From assembly GCA_964650705.1 (NCBI GenBank), contig CAZYUJ010000004.1, forward strand, positions 117,253-181,252: 64,000 nucleotides of DNA, read 5' to 3'. The DNA is from Faeciplasma sp964650705 (lineage in GTDB: Bacteria; Bacillota; Clostridia; Oscillospirales; Ruminococcaceae). Within the stretch, counting starts at the first letter, position 1. Each line of letters opens with the position of its first letter. Positions 34,683 through 44,373 of this stretch are shown one piece after another. The position numbers were made by a program, and so were the translations under genes. The notes beneath the pieces were generated by a model, which saw nothing but the letters and a program-made list of their open reading frames with translations, was not told the DNA's origin and searched no databases.

Positions 34683-35900
34683 TTAATTATAGCTCTTTGC
34701 CAAGTTGTCAGCAATTGCTCTGAGGAATGTTTCGCTGTCAACGGTCTTTTTGTCCTCAATTGTCGAGAGCGAATATAAGTCGCCGGTCATAATTCCGGAT
34801 TCGATCGTTTTGACTGTCGCCGCCTCAAGCTTGTCAGCATAGTCACAGAGCTCGGGAATGTTGTCAAGCTCGCCGCGCTTTCTGAAAGCACCCGACCAAG
34901 CAAAAATGGTTGCAACGGGGTTTGTCGACGTCTTTTCGCCCTTGAGCCACTTATAATAGTGACGCTGAACGGTTCCGTGTGCAGCTTCATACTCATAAAC
35001 GCCGTCAGGAGATACTAAAATAGATGTCATAAGTCCCAAGCTGCCGTAAGCAGTTGCAACCATGTCGGACATAACGTCGCCGTCATAGTTCTTGCAAGCC
35101 CAGATAACACCGCCGTTAGATCTGACGATTCTTGCAACAACATCGTCAATTAAAGTGTAGAAGTACTCAATTCCTGCTTCCTCAAACTTCGCTTTATATT
35201 CGTTTTCATAGATATCAGCAAATATATCCTTGAATCTGTGGTCATATGTCTTTGAGATGGTATCCTTCGAAGCAAACCAGATGTCCATCTTTGTGTCCAA
35301 AGCATAGTTGAAGCAAGAACGTGCAAAGCTTTCGATAGATTTATCAACATTGTGAACACCTTGGATGATACCGTCAGAATCGGTGAACTGATGAATAAGA
35401 GCCTTTGTTTCATTACCGTTTTCATCTGTGACAAGCAGTTCCGCTTTACAGCCCGCGGGGACCTTGAGCTCTGTGTTCTTATAGATGTCGCCATATGCAT
35501 GACGTGCGATCGTGATAGGCTTTGTCCATGTAGGAATGAACGGAGTGATGCCCTTGATAACGATAGGAGCACGGAAAACAGTGCCGTCCAAGATCGCTCT
35601 GATCGTTCCGTTAGGGGACTTCCACATTTCCTTGAGGTTATACTCTGTCATTCTTGCAGCATTGGGTGTAATGGTTGCACACTTTACAGCTACACCGTAC
35701 TTCTTAGTGGCTTCAGCCGAATCGATAGTCACTTGATCATTCGTCTCGTTTCTATATTCGAGACCAAGATCATAATACTCAGTCTTAAGATCTACATAGG
35801 GAAGAATAAGCTCATCCTTAATCATCTTCCAAATAACTCTTGTCATTTCGTCGCCGTCCATCTCAACGAGCGGCGTGATCATTTTAATCTTTTCCATCAT
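34683..35900 (-). CDS. icd: NADP-dependent isocitrate dehydrogenase
   Basis: 405 residues, of the dimeric eukaryote-like NADP-IDH type. Substrate site 'SPNGTIRAILDGTVFRAPI' (about 94-112), metal and catalytic region 'LIDDVVARIVRSNGGVIWACKNYDGDVMSD' (about 252-281), and coenzyme region 'AAHGTVQRHY...STNPVATIFAW' (about 308-335). It converts isocitrate to 2-oxoglutarate with NADPH release. With aconitase upstream, the operon makes 2-oxoglutarate for glutamate synthesis. Only 11 bp separate it from acn. Confidence 0.96.
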   Translation of the reverse strand: MMEKIKMITPLVEMDGDEMTRVIWKMIKDELILPYVDLKTEYYDLGLEYRNETNDQVTIDSAEATKKYGVAVKCATITPNAARMTEYNLKEMWKSPNGTIRAILDGTVFRAPIVIKGITPFIPTWTKPITIARHAYGDIYKNTELKVPAGCKAELLVTDENGNETKALIHQFTDSDGIIQGVHNVDKSIESFARSCFNYALDTKMDIWFASKDTISKTYDHRFKDIFADIYENEYKAKFEEAGIEYFYTLIDDVVARIVRSNGGVIWACKNYDGDVMSDMVATAYGSLGLMTSILVSPDGVYEYEAAHGTVQRHYYKWLKGEKTSTNPVATIFAWSGAFRKRGELDNIPELCDYADKLEAATVKTIESGIMTGDLYSLSTIEDKKTVDSETFLRAIADNLAKSYN

Positions 35901-35911
35901 GATTTTCTCCC

Positions 35912-37843
35912 TTATATGTTGTTTTTGGTGTAATTAAGCAGACCGCCCGACAAAATGATATCCTTGTTTCTGTCTGTAAGTTCACACTTGCAAACGATCT
36001 CCTTGCCGTTGGTCTTGTTTACGATCTTAACATTATTTCCGTCGGCAACGGTATCTCTTAAGCCTTCAATAACAAGCTCGTCGCCAAGTGAAATAAGATC
36101 GTAATCTGAAGGATCAACAAATTCAAGAGGCAAAATACCTGCGTTAACAAGGTTTGCTCTGTGGATTCTTGCGAAGCTCTTAACCAAAACGGCTTTGACT
36201 CCTAAATAAAGAGGAGCAAGTGCAGCGTGTTCTCTTGAAGATCCCTGTCCATAGTTCTCGCCGCCTACAATAATGCTTGCACCCATTGACTTTGCTCTTT
36301 CGGGGAACTTGTCATCGCACACAGTGAAGCAATACTTCGATATCTCAGGAATGTTCGATCTGAGCGGTAAGATCTTTGAGCCGGCAGGCATGATGTGATC
36401 GGTCGTGATATTATCTCCAACCTTTAACGAACAGGGAACACAAAGGTTATCATCAAGCTCACTTGTTTCGGGGAAGGGCTTGATGTTGGGGCCGCGCAAA
36501 ACCTCGACCTCGTCCATTTTGTCGGCATCAACAGGTGCTGCTACCATATTGTCATTGATAGTGAATACCTCGGGAAGCTCAAACTCGGGCATCTCGCCAA
36601 GGCTTCTCGGGTCGGTCAAAACACCAGTGATTGCGGATGCAGCAGCAGTTTCAGGGGAAAGCAGATAGATCTTTCCGTCCTTTGTGCCGGAGCGTCCCTC
36701 AAAGTTTCGGTTGAAGGTTCTGAGCGATACGCCTGCTGAGTTAGGTGCCTGACCCATACCGATACAAGGTCCGCAAGCGGATTCCAAGATTCTTGCACCC
36801 GCATCTATCATATCCGATAACGCTCCGCAATCAGCGATCATGTTCAAAACCTGCTTCGAGCCGGGAGCGATAGATAACGATACATCGGGATGAACGGTCT
36901 TGCCCTTCAAAATGTGAGCAACCTTCAGCATATCTAAAAGCGAGGAGTTAGTGCAAGAACCGATGCAGACCTGATCGATCTTCATGCCCTCAAGTTCTCT
37001 GACAGTCTTGACGTTGTCAGGGGAGTGCGGACAAGCAACCAAAGGTTCAAGCTCGCTGAGGTTGATGACGATCTCTTCATCATAAACAGCATCCTCATCA
37101 GCACAAAGAGGAGCCCAAGCTTCCTCACGGCACTGTGCTTTCAAGAATGCGAGTGTATTCTCATCAGAAGGGAAGATACTTGTTGTCGCACCAAGCTCTG
37201 CGCCCATGTTTGTGATAGTTGCTCTTTCGGGAACGGAGAGTGTTTTAACGCCTTCGCCCGTGTATTCGATGATCTTTCCGACGCCGCCCTTAACGCTCAT
37301 TCGGCGCAAAACCTCCAAAATAACGTCCTTTGCGGCAACCCAAGGAGAAAGCTTACCGATTAGCTCAACTTTGACGATCTTGGGGTATGTAATATAATAA
37401 GTTCCGCCGCCCATGGCAACGGCAACGTCAAGTCCGCCCGCACCGATTGCGATCATGCCCAAGCCGCCGCCCGTGGGAGTATGTGAGTCGGAACCGATAA
37501 GAGTCTTTCCTGGGATGCCGAATCTCTCAAGGTGAACCTGATGACAGATTCCGTTGCCGGGACGTGAGAAGTAAATGCCGTGCTTCTTAGTAACCGATCC
37601 GATAAAGCGGTGGTCATCAGCATTTTCAAATCCCGATTGAAGTGTGTTGTGGTCGATGTATGCAACGCTCTTTTCTGTCTTAACGCGTGGCACACCCATA
37701 GCTTCATATTCCAAATAAGCCATTGTTCCCGTAGCATCCTGAGTCAACGTCTGATCTATTCTAATACCTATTTCCTTGCCCTTGACGAACTCTCCGTCAA
37801 CAAGGTGATTTTTAAGGATTTTCTCGGCTAAAGTAAGTCCCAT
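35912..37843 (-). CDS. acnA: Aconitate hydratase
   Basis: 643 residues from the ATG at 37843 (GGAGG upstream; a TTG two codons earlier is not preferred). Swivelling [4Fe-4S] isomerase that turns citrate into isocitrate. The cluster cysteines are in 'CIGSCTNSS' and 'ACGPCIGMG', 'GSDSHTPTGGGLG' is near the N-terminus and 'YGQGSSREHAALAP' in the swivel domain. It is shorter than E. coli AcnA (about 890), as in the short bacterial/archaeal type. First gene of the operon with icd and rex. Citrate synthase is not in the window. Confidence 0.94.
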   Translation of the reverse strand: MGLTLAEKILKNHLVDGEFVKGKEIGIRIDQTLTQDATGTMAYLEYEAMGVPRVKTEKSVAYIDHNTLQSGFENADDHRFIGSVTKKHGIYFSRPGNGICHQVHLERFGIPGKTLIGSDSHTPTGGGLGMIAIGAGGLDVAVAMGGGTYYITYPKIVKVELIGKLSPWVAAKDVILEVLRRMSVKGGVGKIIEYTGEGVKTLSVPERATITNMGAELGATTSIFPSDENTLAFLKAQCREEAWAPLCADEDAVYDEEIVINLSELEPLVACPHSPDNVKTVRELEGMKIDQVCIGSCTNSSLLDMLKVAHILKGKTVHPDVSLSIAPGSKQVLNMIADCGALSDMIDAGARILESACGPCIGMGQAPNSAGVSLRTFNRNFEGRSGTKDGKIYLLSPETAAASAITGVLTDPRSLGEMPEFELPEVFTINDNMVAAPVDADKMDEVEVLRGPNIKPFPETSELDDNLCVPCSLKVGDNITTDHIMPAGSKILPLRSNIPEISKYCFTVCDDKFPERAKSMGASIIVGGENYGQGSSREHAALAPLYLGVKAVLVKSFARIHRANLVNAGILPLEFVDPSDYDLISLGDELVIEGLRDTVADGNNVKIVNKTNGKEIVCKCELTDRNKDIILSGGLLNYTKNNI

Positions 37844-37878
37844 GATCAAAATACCTCCGTATGAAAAAAGATATAATA

Positions 37879-37918
37879 ATCATATTATATAAAGCCCAAA
37901 TTGTCAAGGCGTTAACAA
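37879..37918 (-). promoter_or_regulatory. Promoter of acn-icd-rex covered by a Rex operator
   Basis: TTGTCAAGGCGTTAACAA (37901-37918) matches the Rex site pattern TTGT-N-AA-N4-TTAACAA, an 18-bp near-palindrome. On the minus strand its right half supplies TTGACA (-35), followed by 17 bp and TATGAT (-10). A bound Rex dimer would cover the -35. Confidence 0.82.
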
Positions 37919-37994
37919 TCACTTTTGCGAGATAATGCGCTAAAATGTTTTAAAGGCAAATGAAAGAAATCTTGCAAAATGCACGAACACCTTC

Positions 37995-38023
37995 TTGACT
38001 TAACACCCTATATAGATTATAAT
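37995..38023 (+). promoter_or_regulatory. Promoter of tepA operon
   Basis: TTGACT (37995-38000) and TATAAT (38018-38023), 17-bp spacing. The start codon is 130 bp downstream; the leader (38030-38152) shows no clear structure or ORF. Confidence 0.72.
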
Positions 38024-38152
38024 TACAATGTATCTTTATGAGTACACAACATTTTGAAATTCAGTCGGCGCTTTCCTTCATTTTTTCTATTTGCATATCT
38101 TTGCGTTTTCAGCAGACAATAGATTAAAAGCTTGTGAAATTCGGAGGAGCAT

Positions 38153-38842
38153 ATGAGTGAAGAAATGTCAATTACAGACGAGCAGATCGCACAGTCTGAA
38201 AAGTTCAGAGATATAGAGATTAAAGGCTCAAAGCACAACATCCACTGTCTCAGCATTATCGGCCAGATAGAAGGACATTATATCCTGCCGCCTCAAAACA
38301 AGACGACAAAATACGAACACATCATGCCTGCGCTCGTTGCTATAGAACAGGATGAATCTATTGAGGGCTTGATCATAATTCTCAACACTGTCGGAGGAGA
38401 CGTCGAAGCGGGGCTTGCGATAGCCGAGCTGATCTCTTCAATGAAAACGCCAACTGTTTCGATCGTCGTAGGCGGAGGTCATTCGATCGGCGTACCTCTC
38501 GCTGTCAGCGCAAAGCGCTCATTCATCGTTAGAAGTGCCACAATGACTATACACCCCGTAAGAATGACGGGCCTTGTTTTGGGGATACCTCAAACTCTTT
38601 CGTATTTTGAAAAGATGCAGGAGCGCATTGTTCGCTTCGTTTGCGACAACTCTAACGTATCATCCGACCGCTTTACAGAGCTTATAATGAAAACAGGCGA
38701 GCTTGTGATGGATGTCGGGACTGTTCTTTCCGGTGAGGAAGCTGTTAAAGAGGGTCTTATCGACTCAGAGGGCGGACTCAGTGAAGCGATCGACTGTTTG
38801 TACAAAATGATAGAGGAGGGCTCGCCTTGCTCTACACAATAA
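38153..38842 (+). CDS. tepA: ClpP-class serine protease TepA/YmfB
   Basis: 229 residues. The ClpP fold is seen from about 32 on: 'LNTVGGDVEAGLAIAELI' (oxyanion region), 'GGGHSIGVPLAVSA' (catalytic Ser, about 107), 'TIHPVRMTG' (catalytic His, about 128) and 'MDVGTVLSGEEAVKEGLID' (Asp region). It is larger than housekeeping ClpP and matches TepA, linked in Bacillus to signal-peptide turnover and protein export. Followed by ylzJ, uppP and ftsK, a partly conserved order in Firmicutes. Confidence 0.9.
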   Translation: MSEEMSITDEQIAQSEKFRDIEIKGSKHNIHCLSIIGQIEGHYILPPQNKTTKYEHIMPALVAIEQDESIEGLIIILNTVGGDVEAGLAIAELISSMKTPTVSIVVGGGHSIGVPLAVSAKRSFIVRSATMTIHPVRMTGLVLGIPQTLSYFEKMQERIVRFVCDNSNVSSDRFTELIMKTGELVMDVGTVLSGEEAVKEGLIDSEGGLSEAIDCLYKMIEEGSPCSTQ

Positions 38843-39021
38843 TCAGTCAGAATGATATTTTTGCACAAGAGTTTCTGCCGGCTTCATATTCTGACATCAA
38901 GGGCGGCAGGATCGAATATACAGTTAAAGGTAATAATAAAATCATAACATCACTATTTTCAACCGATCCCAAAATGTATCTCGATAAAAGATATATGCCG
39001 GGACAGATCTTTGACGGATAA
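38827..39021 (+). CDS. YlzJ-like small protein
   Basis: 64 residues from TTG 38827, with GAGGAGG seven bases upstream and 16-bp overlap with tepA. 'MYLDKRYMPGQIFDG' near the end is typical of the YlzJ family. Function unknown; in Bacillus the gene lies next to tepA too. Confidence 0.8.
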   Translation: MLYTIISQNDIFAQEFLPASYSDIKGGRIEYTVKGNNKIITSLFSTDPKMYLDKRYMPGQIFDG

Positions 39022-39031
39022 AGGAGACACC

Positions 39032-39898
39032 ATGTCAGTTCTTTCAGCTATTTTACAAGCAATAATCCAAGGGCTCACCGAGTTTTTGCCCGTTTCATCA
39101 TCGGGTCACCTAAGCGTGTTTCAGCATTTGACCGGTACAAGCGGTGATGGTGCGCTGATGTTCTCAGCCGTTTTACATCTGGGAACATTGGTTGCGGTTT
39201 TCGTTTGTTTTTGGAATCAGATATTTGCTCTTATCGTTGAGTTCTTTGCAATGATAAAGGACATTTTCACAGGAAAATTCAGCTTCAAGCATATGGAGCC
39301 TGCGCGCCGCGTTATATTCATGTTTATAATCTCGACGGCTGTGCTTATTCCTTTCTATCTTTGCAAAGGCTTCTTTGAAAGCTTCTCTGAAGACGCAAGC
39401 ATTTTTGCGGAGGGTATTTGTTTTCTGTATACTGCTGCGATCCTTTTCATGGCAGACAGAACTGAAAAGGGGACTAAGGAGATAACTGACGTTACCGCTA
39501 AGGACGCTGTGACCATCGGCTTCTTCCAAGCTGTTGCTCTCCTTCCCGGTGTTTCGCGATCAGGTTCTACAATAACAGCCGGCATCTTCACGGGTCTTAA
39601 AAGAGATGAAGCCGTAAGCTATTCCTTCATCTTGGGGATCCCTGCGATCTTGGGCGGTTGTTTGGTTGAGGTCAAAGACGGCTTAGCATCCGAGTCTTCC
39701 GTGAGCTTTATAAACTGTATTATCGGATTTGCTGTAGCAGCAATTGTCGGACTTTTGGCAATAAAGCTCGTTCAGTGGCTGATGCGATCTGATAAATTCA
39801 AAATATTCTACATATACACAGCTATCTTAGGCGTGGTCGTCTTGGTGATCGCTGTTGCTGAAATGATCATAGGTCATCCTATCTCTTTGGCTGTTTAG
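39032..39898 (+). CDS. uppP: Undecaprenyl-diphosphatase
   Basis: 288 residues from ATG 39032 (AAGGAG upstream). Multi-pass membrane enzyme with the family signatures 'GLTEFLPVSSSGHLSVFQHL' (about 15-34) and 'LLPGVSRSGSTITAG' (about 171-185, catalytic Arg and Ser). It releases phosphate from undecaprenyl diphosphate on the outer side of the membrane, so the carrier lipid can be reused for peptidoglycan; it also gives bacitracin resistance. Seven to eight helices are visible. Confidence 0.96.
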   Translation: MSVLSAILQAIIQGLTEFLPVSSSGHLSVFQHLTGTSGDGALMFSAVLHLGTLVAVFVCFWNQIFALIVEFFAMIKDIFTGKFSFKHMEPARRVIFMFIISTAVLIPFYLCKGFFESFSEDASIFAEGICFLYTAAILFMADRTEKGTKEITDVTAKDAVTIGFFQAVALLPGVSRSGSTITAGIFTGLKRDEAVSYSFILGIPAILGGCLVEVKDGLASESSVSFINCIIGFAVAAIVGLLAIKLVQWLMRSDKFKIFYIYTAILGVVVLVIAVAEMIIGHPISLAV

Positions 39899-39929
39899 CA
39901 TATAACATATTTGAAAGGACGTATACATC

Positions 39930-42437
39930 ATGGCTGCAAAGAACACAAAATCTTCAAATAAAAAGTCAACTTCGGCCAAGTCTGAAACAAAGAAACAGAG
40001 ACGTGAACAGTCTGAGGCTGTCAGAATAGCAAAGGCAAGAATGTGGTCAACGATAATTTTCATAATAGGCATTTTTGTTCTGTTTCTTACATACGTCAAA
40101 GGTCAGGCTGCGTGGACAGTTATGCATGATATTTTGTGGGGACTCTTCGGAATATCCGCTACCTTACTTGCGCCGATAATTATCTATGTTGCTGTAATGA
40201 TGGCGCTTGACCGTTCAAAGAGCGCTGTCATCTTCAAGGTCATTCAAGGTGCCATCCTTTTGCTCTTGATAGGCCCTGCCTTTGAGATCATGTATTCATT
40301 CATAACTTCTTCCACACCATACAGCGGTGACAGCGTAACCGATATTATCACAACTCTGTACAAAAACGGCATTGAGATGAGGGGCGGCGGAGCATTAAGT
40401 ATTATCATCGGCGGAACTCTTACGTCGCTTTGCGGTCCTGTTTGTGCGCTGATAATCATCATATTGCTCGTCTTGCTCTTTGTAATGCTTTTGACAAATA
40501 TCACTTTGGTTGATGTCTGGAATTTCTTTGCGTCCCTTGTGAAGCGCATGAAAAAAGCTGTTGATGAAAGCCGTGAAGAACGCGCAAAAGAGGCTGCCGA
40601 TCTGCTCGTTAGGGTGACCCCTGAATCAAAAGAAGAAAAGCGTATCGACATCGCAAAGTTTATTCCCGATGAAGATCCTTCGAATGCTCAGCTGCCGATA
40701 CATCCTGTTATCTCAATGACTGAGGATAAGCCCGAAGAAAAGACCGAAAAGCCTAAGAAGGTCAAGGTCAAAAAGGAAAAGAAGCCCTCAATGCCGGGTG
40801 ACTTCATCCCCGTAGATGAAACTGATGACTCACAGGTCATCGAATCGGATACCGTCAACCCCATTTATGTTGATGAAGACGGACAGACAACGCTTATAGA
40901 AAATGATACAGTAACAAAATCGTCATATAGCTTCCCGTCAATTGATCTCCTTAATCTTCCGAGACATTCTGTCAGTGTTGAGGAGACCCGTGCCGAGATC
41001 GCTCAAAACTCTGAGACCTTGGTCGATACACTGAAGAGCTTCGGCGTATCTACTCGTATCGTTGAAATACATAGAGGCCCATCCATTACCCGTTATGAGC
41101 TTCAGCCCGCAGCAGGTGTAAAGGTCAGCAAGATCACAAACCTTGTTGATGACATCGCTCTTAATCTTGCCGCAAGCGGCGTGAGAATTGAAGCTCCGAT
41201 TCCCGGTAAAGCCGCTGTCGGAATTGAGCTTGCAAACAAGATAAGAGACACCGTTTATATCCGTGAACTTATCGACAGTGAAGAATTCCGTTCTTTGAAG
41301 AGCAAGGTTGCGTTCGCAGTAGGCAAGGATATTGAAGGAAAGATAATCGTTGCAGACATTGCAAAAATGCCTCACTTGCTCATCGCAGGTACAACCGGTT
41401 CCGGTAAGTCTGTGTTCACAAACTCTATCATCATGAGCATTTTGTACAACGCCTCTCCCGATGAGGTCAAGCTCGTTCTTATCGACCCGAAACAGGTCGA
41501 ATTCCCCGTATATAACGGAATTCCTCATTTGTTGATTCCTGTAGTAACAGAAGCCAAAAAGGCAGCAGGTGCTTTGGGCTGGGCTGTTACGGAAATGATG
41601 AAACGCTATAATATGTTCGCAAACAGCGGTGTGCGTGAGATTAAAGAATATAACGCATATGCTAAGGAGCACGAGCTCCCGCTTCTTCCTCAGATCGTTA
41701 TCGTTGTGGACGAGCTTGCCGACTTAATGATGGCTGCACCCAAGGAAGTTGAAGATTCGATCTGCCGTTTGGCACAGCTTGCCCGTGCTGCAGGTATGCA
41801 CCTTGTTATCGCAACTCAGTCTCCCCGAGTCAGCGTTATCACAGGTCTTATCAAAGCAAATATCGACTCCCGTATCGCTTTGCGTGTATCAAGCCAGATC
41901 GACTCCGGTGTCATCCTTAACGAAGGCGGCGCTGAAAAGCTTCTCAATCACGGTGACCTTCTTTTGCGTGTCGCGGGCGCTGAAAAGCCGATGCGTATCC
42001 AGGGCGGTCTTGTTACCACAGAAGAGATAAGACGAGTCGTTGACTTCCTTAAGGCACAGGAGACTTCCAAATACGACGAAGAGATCGCTTCTGAGATCGA
42101 AAAGCACATTCCTGTTGCAAAGGGTGAAAAGTCGGCATCCGGTGATGAACCCAATGAAGATCCCAATTCCGAAGAATCGATGATCGACAAGGCTATAAAG
42201 GTCATTATTGAGAATCAGACTGCGTCAACTTCCTTCTTACAGCGTAAGCTTCGCCTTGGCTATGCCCGTGCCGCTCGAATCATTGATGAGATAGAGGAAA
42301 TGGGAATCATCGGCCCTGCAGACGGCGCAAAGCCCCGTGAAATAAGAATGACTCAGGCTCAGTGGCTTGAAAGAAGTGCTACACTCGGCGGCGTTTCAAG
42401 CGTTAGTATCAACGATGACTTGCCCAACGAAGAGTAA
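39930..42437 (+). CDS. ftsK: DNA translocase FtsK/SpoIIIE
   Basis: 835 residues. Four hydrophobic helices in the first 190 residues anchor it at the septum. A charged linker (about 190-340, rich in E, K and P) leads to the alpha-beta motor: Walker A GTTGSGKS (about 487-494), 'LVLIDPKQVEFPVYNGIPHL' and Walker B 'IVIVVDELADLMM' (about 589-601), 'ATQSPRVSVITGLIKAN'. The C-terminal gamma domain (about 765-830) is the winged helix that reads the KOPS/SRS sequences. It pumps chromosomal DNA through the septum during division or sporulation. Confidence 0.97.
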   Translation: MAAKNTKSSNKKSTSAKSETKKQRREQSEAVRIAKARMWSTIIFIIGIFVLFLTYVKGQAAWTVMHDILWGLFGISATLLAPIIIYVAVMMALDRSKSAVIFKVIQGAILLLLIGPAFEIMYSFITSSTPYSGDSVTDIITTLYKNGIEMRGGGALSIIIGGTLTSLCGPVCALIIIILLVLLFVMLLTNITLVDVWNFFASLVKRMKKAVDESREERAKEAADLLVRVTPESKEEKRIDIAKFIPDEDPSNAQLPIHPVISMTEDKPEEKTEKPKKVKVKKEKKPSMPGDFIPVDETDDSQVIESDTVNPIYVDEDGQTTLIENDTVTKSSYSFPSIDLLNLPRHSVSVEETRAEIAQNSETLVDTLKSFGVSTRIVEIHRGPSITRYELQPAAGVKVSKITNLVDDIALNLAASGVRIEAPIPGKAAVGIELANKIRDTVYIRELIDSEEFRSLKSKVAFAVGKDIEGKIIVADIAKMPHLLIAGTTGSGKSVFTNSIIMSILYNASPDEVKLVLIDPKQVEFPVYNGIPHLLIPVVTEAKKAAGALGWAVTEMMKRYNMFANSGVREIKEYNAYAKEHELPLLPQIVIVVDELADLMMAAPKEVEDSICRLAQLARAAGMHLVIATQSPRVSVITGLIKANIDSRIALRVSSQIDSGVILNEGGAEKLLNHGDLLLRVAGAEKPMRIQGGLVTTEEIRRVVDFLKAQETSKYDEEIASEIEKHIPVAKGEKSASGDEPNEDPNSEESMIDKAIKVIIENQTASTSFLQRKLRLGYARAARIIDEIEEMGIIGPADGAKPREIRMTQAQWLERSATLGGVSSVSINDDLPNEE

Positions 42438-42459
42438 TAATTTTTTGTAGGTGATTTTG

Positions 42460-44373
42460 ATGAACGGCTTTATGCCTGTTTCTCGTGCCGATATGATCGA
42501 GCGCGGAATCGAACAATTTGATTTTATATATATTTTAGGCGATGCATATGTCGATCACCCGAGCTTTGGTGCGGCTATAATATCCCGTGTTCTTGAGCAT
42601 AACGGCTTTACGGTCGGCATCATAGCTCAGCCGGATTGGCACCGTGACAGCGAGTTTCTGCGTCTTGGAACGCCCAAGCTTGCTTTCTTGGTCTCTGCAG
42701 GTAATATCGACTCGATGGTTGCTCATTACAGTGTTGCAAAGCGCCGCCGTGATTTTGATGCGTATTCCGCAGGGAACGCTGCAGGAAAGCGCCCTGACCA
42801 TGCGGCGACAGTATATTCCAACATACTCCGTAGACTTTGTCCCGACACTCCTATCCTCATCGGCGGATTAGAAGCATCGCTTCGGCGTTTCGCTCATTAC
42901 GACTATTGGGATGACTCTGTTCGTCCTTCGGTTCTTTTGGAATCAAAAGCTGATATTCTGATGTTCGGTATGAGCGAAAACTGCATCGTCGAGCTTGCCA
43001 ACCGCTTGCGTAACGGAGAGAACATCAAGGACATCCGTGACGTAAGGGGAACTTGTTATCTCTGTCCGACTGTTGAAACTCCTCTCGGGGCTGTTGAATG
43101 TCCCTCGTTCGAGATGGTCAGCGAGAATAAAGAAATGTATGCTAAAGCCTGCCGTATCCAATACGATCAGCAGGATGAGGTTTACGGCAAGACCGTTATC
43201 CAGCGTCACGGTAAGCTTATGCTTGTTCAGAATCCGCCGCCATATGCTCTTACAACTGAAGAGCTTGATGCTGTATTTGATCTTCCTTATATGAGAACCT
43301 ATCACCCAATGTATGAAAAGGACGGAGGAGTTCCCTCGATCGAAGAGGTTCAGTTCTCGATAACTCATAACCGCGGTTGCTTCGGCTTCTGCAATTTCTG
43401 CTCAATTGCTTTGCATCAGGGACGAAAGATATCCGTCAGAAGTGAAGAATCTATCCTTCGCGAAGCGGAGCTTTTGACTAAAATGCCGAACTTCAAGGGT
43501 TATATTCACGATGTTGGCGGCCCGACGGCAAACTTCAGAAATGTTTCTTGCCAAAAACAGCTCAAATCAGGGCTTTGCAAGGGCAAAAAATGCTTAGCTC
43601 CTACTCCGTGCCCTAATTTGGACGTTGATCACACCGAATATATCGACATTTTACGCAAGCTTCGTGCTGTTAAAGGGGTTAAAAAGGTGTTCATCCGTTC
43701 GGGCATAAGATATGACTATCTTATCGAAGATAAGGACGATGAATTTATTAATGAACTCATCAAGTATCACGTCAGCGGCCAGCTAAAAGTCGCACCCGAG
43801 CATTGCTCGGCGCAGGTCTTGGATAAAATGGGCAAGCCCCATATTGAAGCCTATAAACGCTTCCAAAAGAAGTTCTATGAAATTACGGGCAAGATCGGCA
43901 AAGAACAATATCTTGTTCCGTATCTCATGTCATCACACCCGGGAAGCACCATAAAGGATGCTATAGACCTTGCTTGCTTCTTGAAAGAGAATAATATCCG
44001 CCCGGAGCAGGTACAGGATTTCTATCCCACACCGGGCACAATATCCACCTGTATGTTCTATACAGGTTTGGATCCTTATACGATGCAGCCTGTATACGTT
44101 GCAAAAACAAGCGAAGAAAAATCTGCTCAGCGAGCACTTTTACAGTATTTTATGCCCAAGAATCAGCACAGAATCATCGAGATCCTCGAAAAAGCGGGAA
44201 GACGAGACCTTATCGGCAATAATAAAGAGTGCCTTGTTGCTCCCGATAAGGAATATTTGCAAAAGCAGCAGCGATATAATGCTCAGCACACAAATAAAAA
44301 ACGTGTAACCAACAAAAACGCATCAGTGCGTACAGGAGGACATCATGGCAAAAAAACGCAAAAGAAAAAATGA
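42460..44373 (+). CDS. YgiQ family radical SAM protein
   Basis: 637 residues from ATG 42460, with AGGTGA upstream. N-terminal B12-like domain (about 20-200: 'DYVLGDAYVDHPSFG'-type start and 'PILIGGLEASLRRFAHYDYW'). The [4Fe-4S] cysteines are CFGFCNFC (about 308-315, CX3CX2C). A C-terminal basic tail (KKRVTNKN...GKKTQKKK) is typical. The reaction is not known for the family. The last 29 bases overlap the next gene. Confidence 0.92.
   Translation: MNGFMPVSRADMIERGIEQFDFIYILGDAYVDHPSFGAAIISRVLEHNGFTVGIIAQPDWHRDSEFLRLGTPKLAFLVSAGNIDSMVAHYSVAKRRRDFDAYSAGNAAGKRPDHAATVYSNILRRLCPDTPILIGGLEASLRRFAHYDYWDDSVRPSVLLESKADILMFGMSENCIVELANRLRNGENIKDIRDVRGTCYLCPTVETPLGAVECPSFEMVSENKEMYAKACRIQYDQQDEVYGKTVIQRHGKLMLVQNPPPYALTTEELDAVFDLPYMRTYHPMYEKDGGVPSIEEVQFSITHNRGCFGFCNFCSIALHQGRKISVRSEESILREAELLTKMPNFKGYIHDVGGPTANFRNVSCQKQLKSGLCKGKKCLAPTPCPNLDVDHTEYIDILRKLRAVKGVKKVFIRSGIRYDYLIEDKDDEFINELIKYHVSGQLKVAPEHCSAQVLDKMGKPHIEAYKRFQKKFYEITGKIGKEQYLVPYLMSSHPGSTIKDAIDLACFLKENNIRPEQVQDFYPTPGTISTCMFYTGLDPYTMQPVYVAKTSEEKSAQRALLQYFMPKNQHRIIEILEKAGRRDLIGNNKECLVAPDKEYLQKQQRYNAQHTNKKRVTNKNASVRTGGHHGKKTQKKK

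Noticed and set aside
37919..37994. A small RNA gene or riboswitch between acn and tepA
   Set aside because: No stable hairpin with a T tail and no known riboswitch core was seen; two divergent promoters account for the stretch.
40938..41672. Minus-strand frame of 244 codons opposite ftsK
   Set aside because: Mirror image of the conserved motor domain; ftsK has all its expected motifs.
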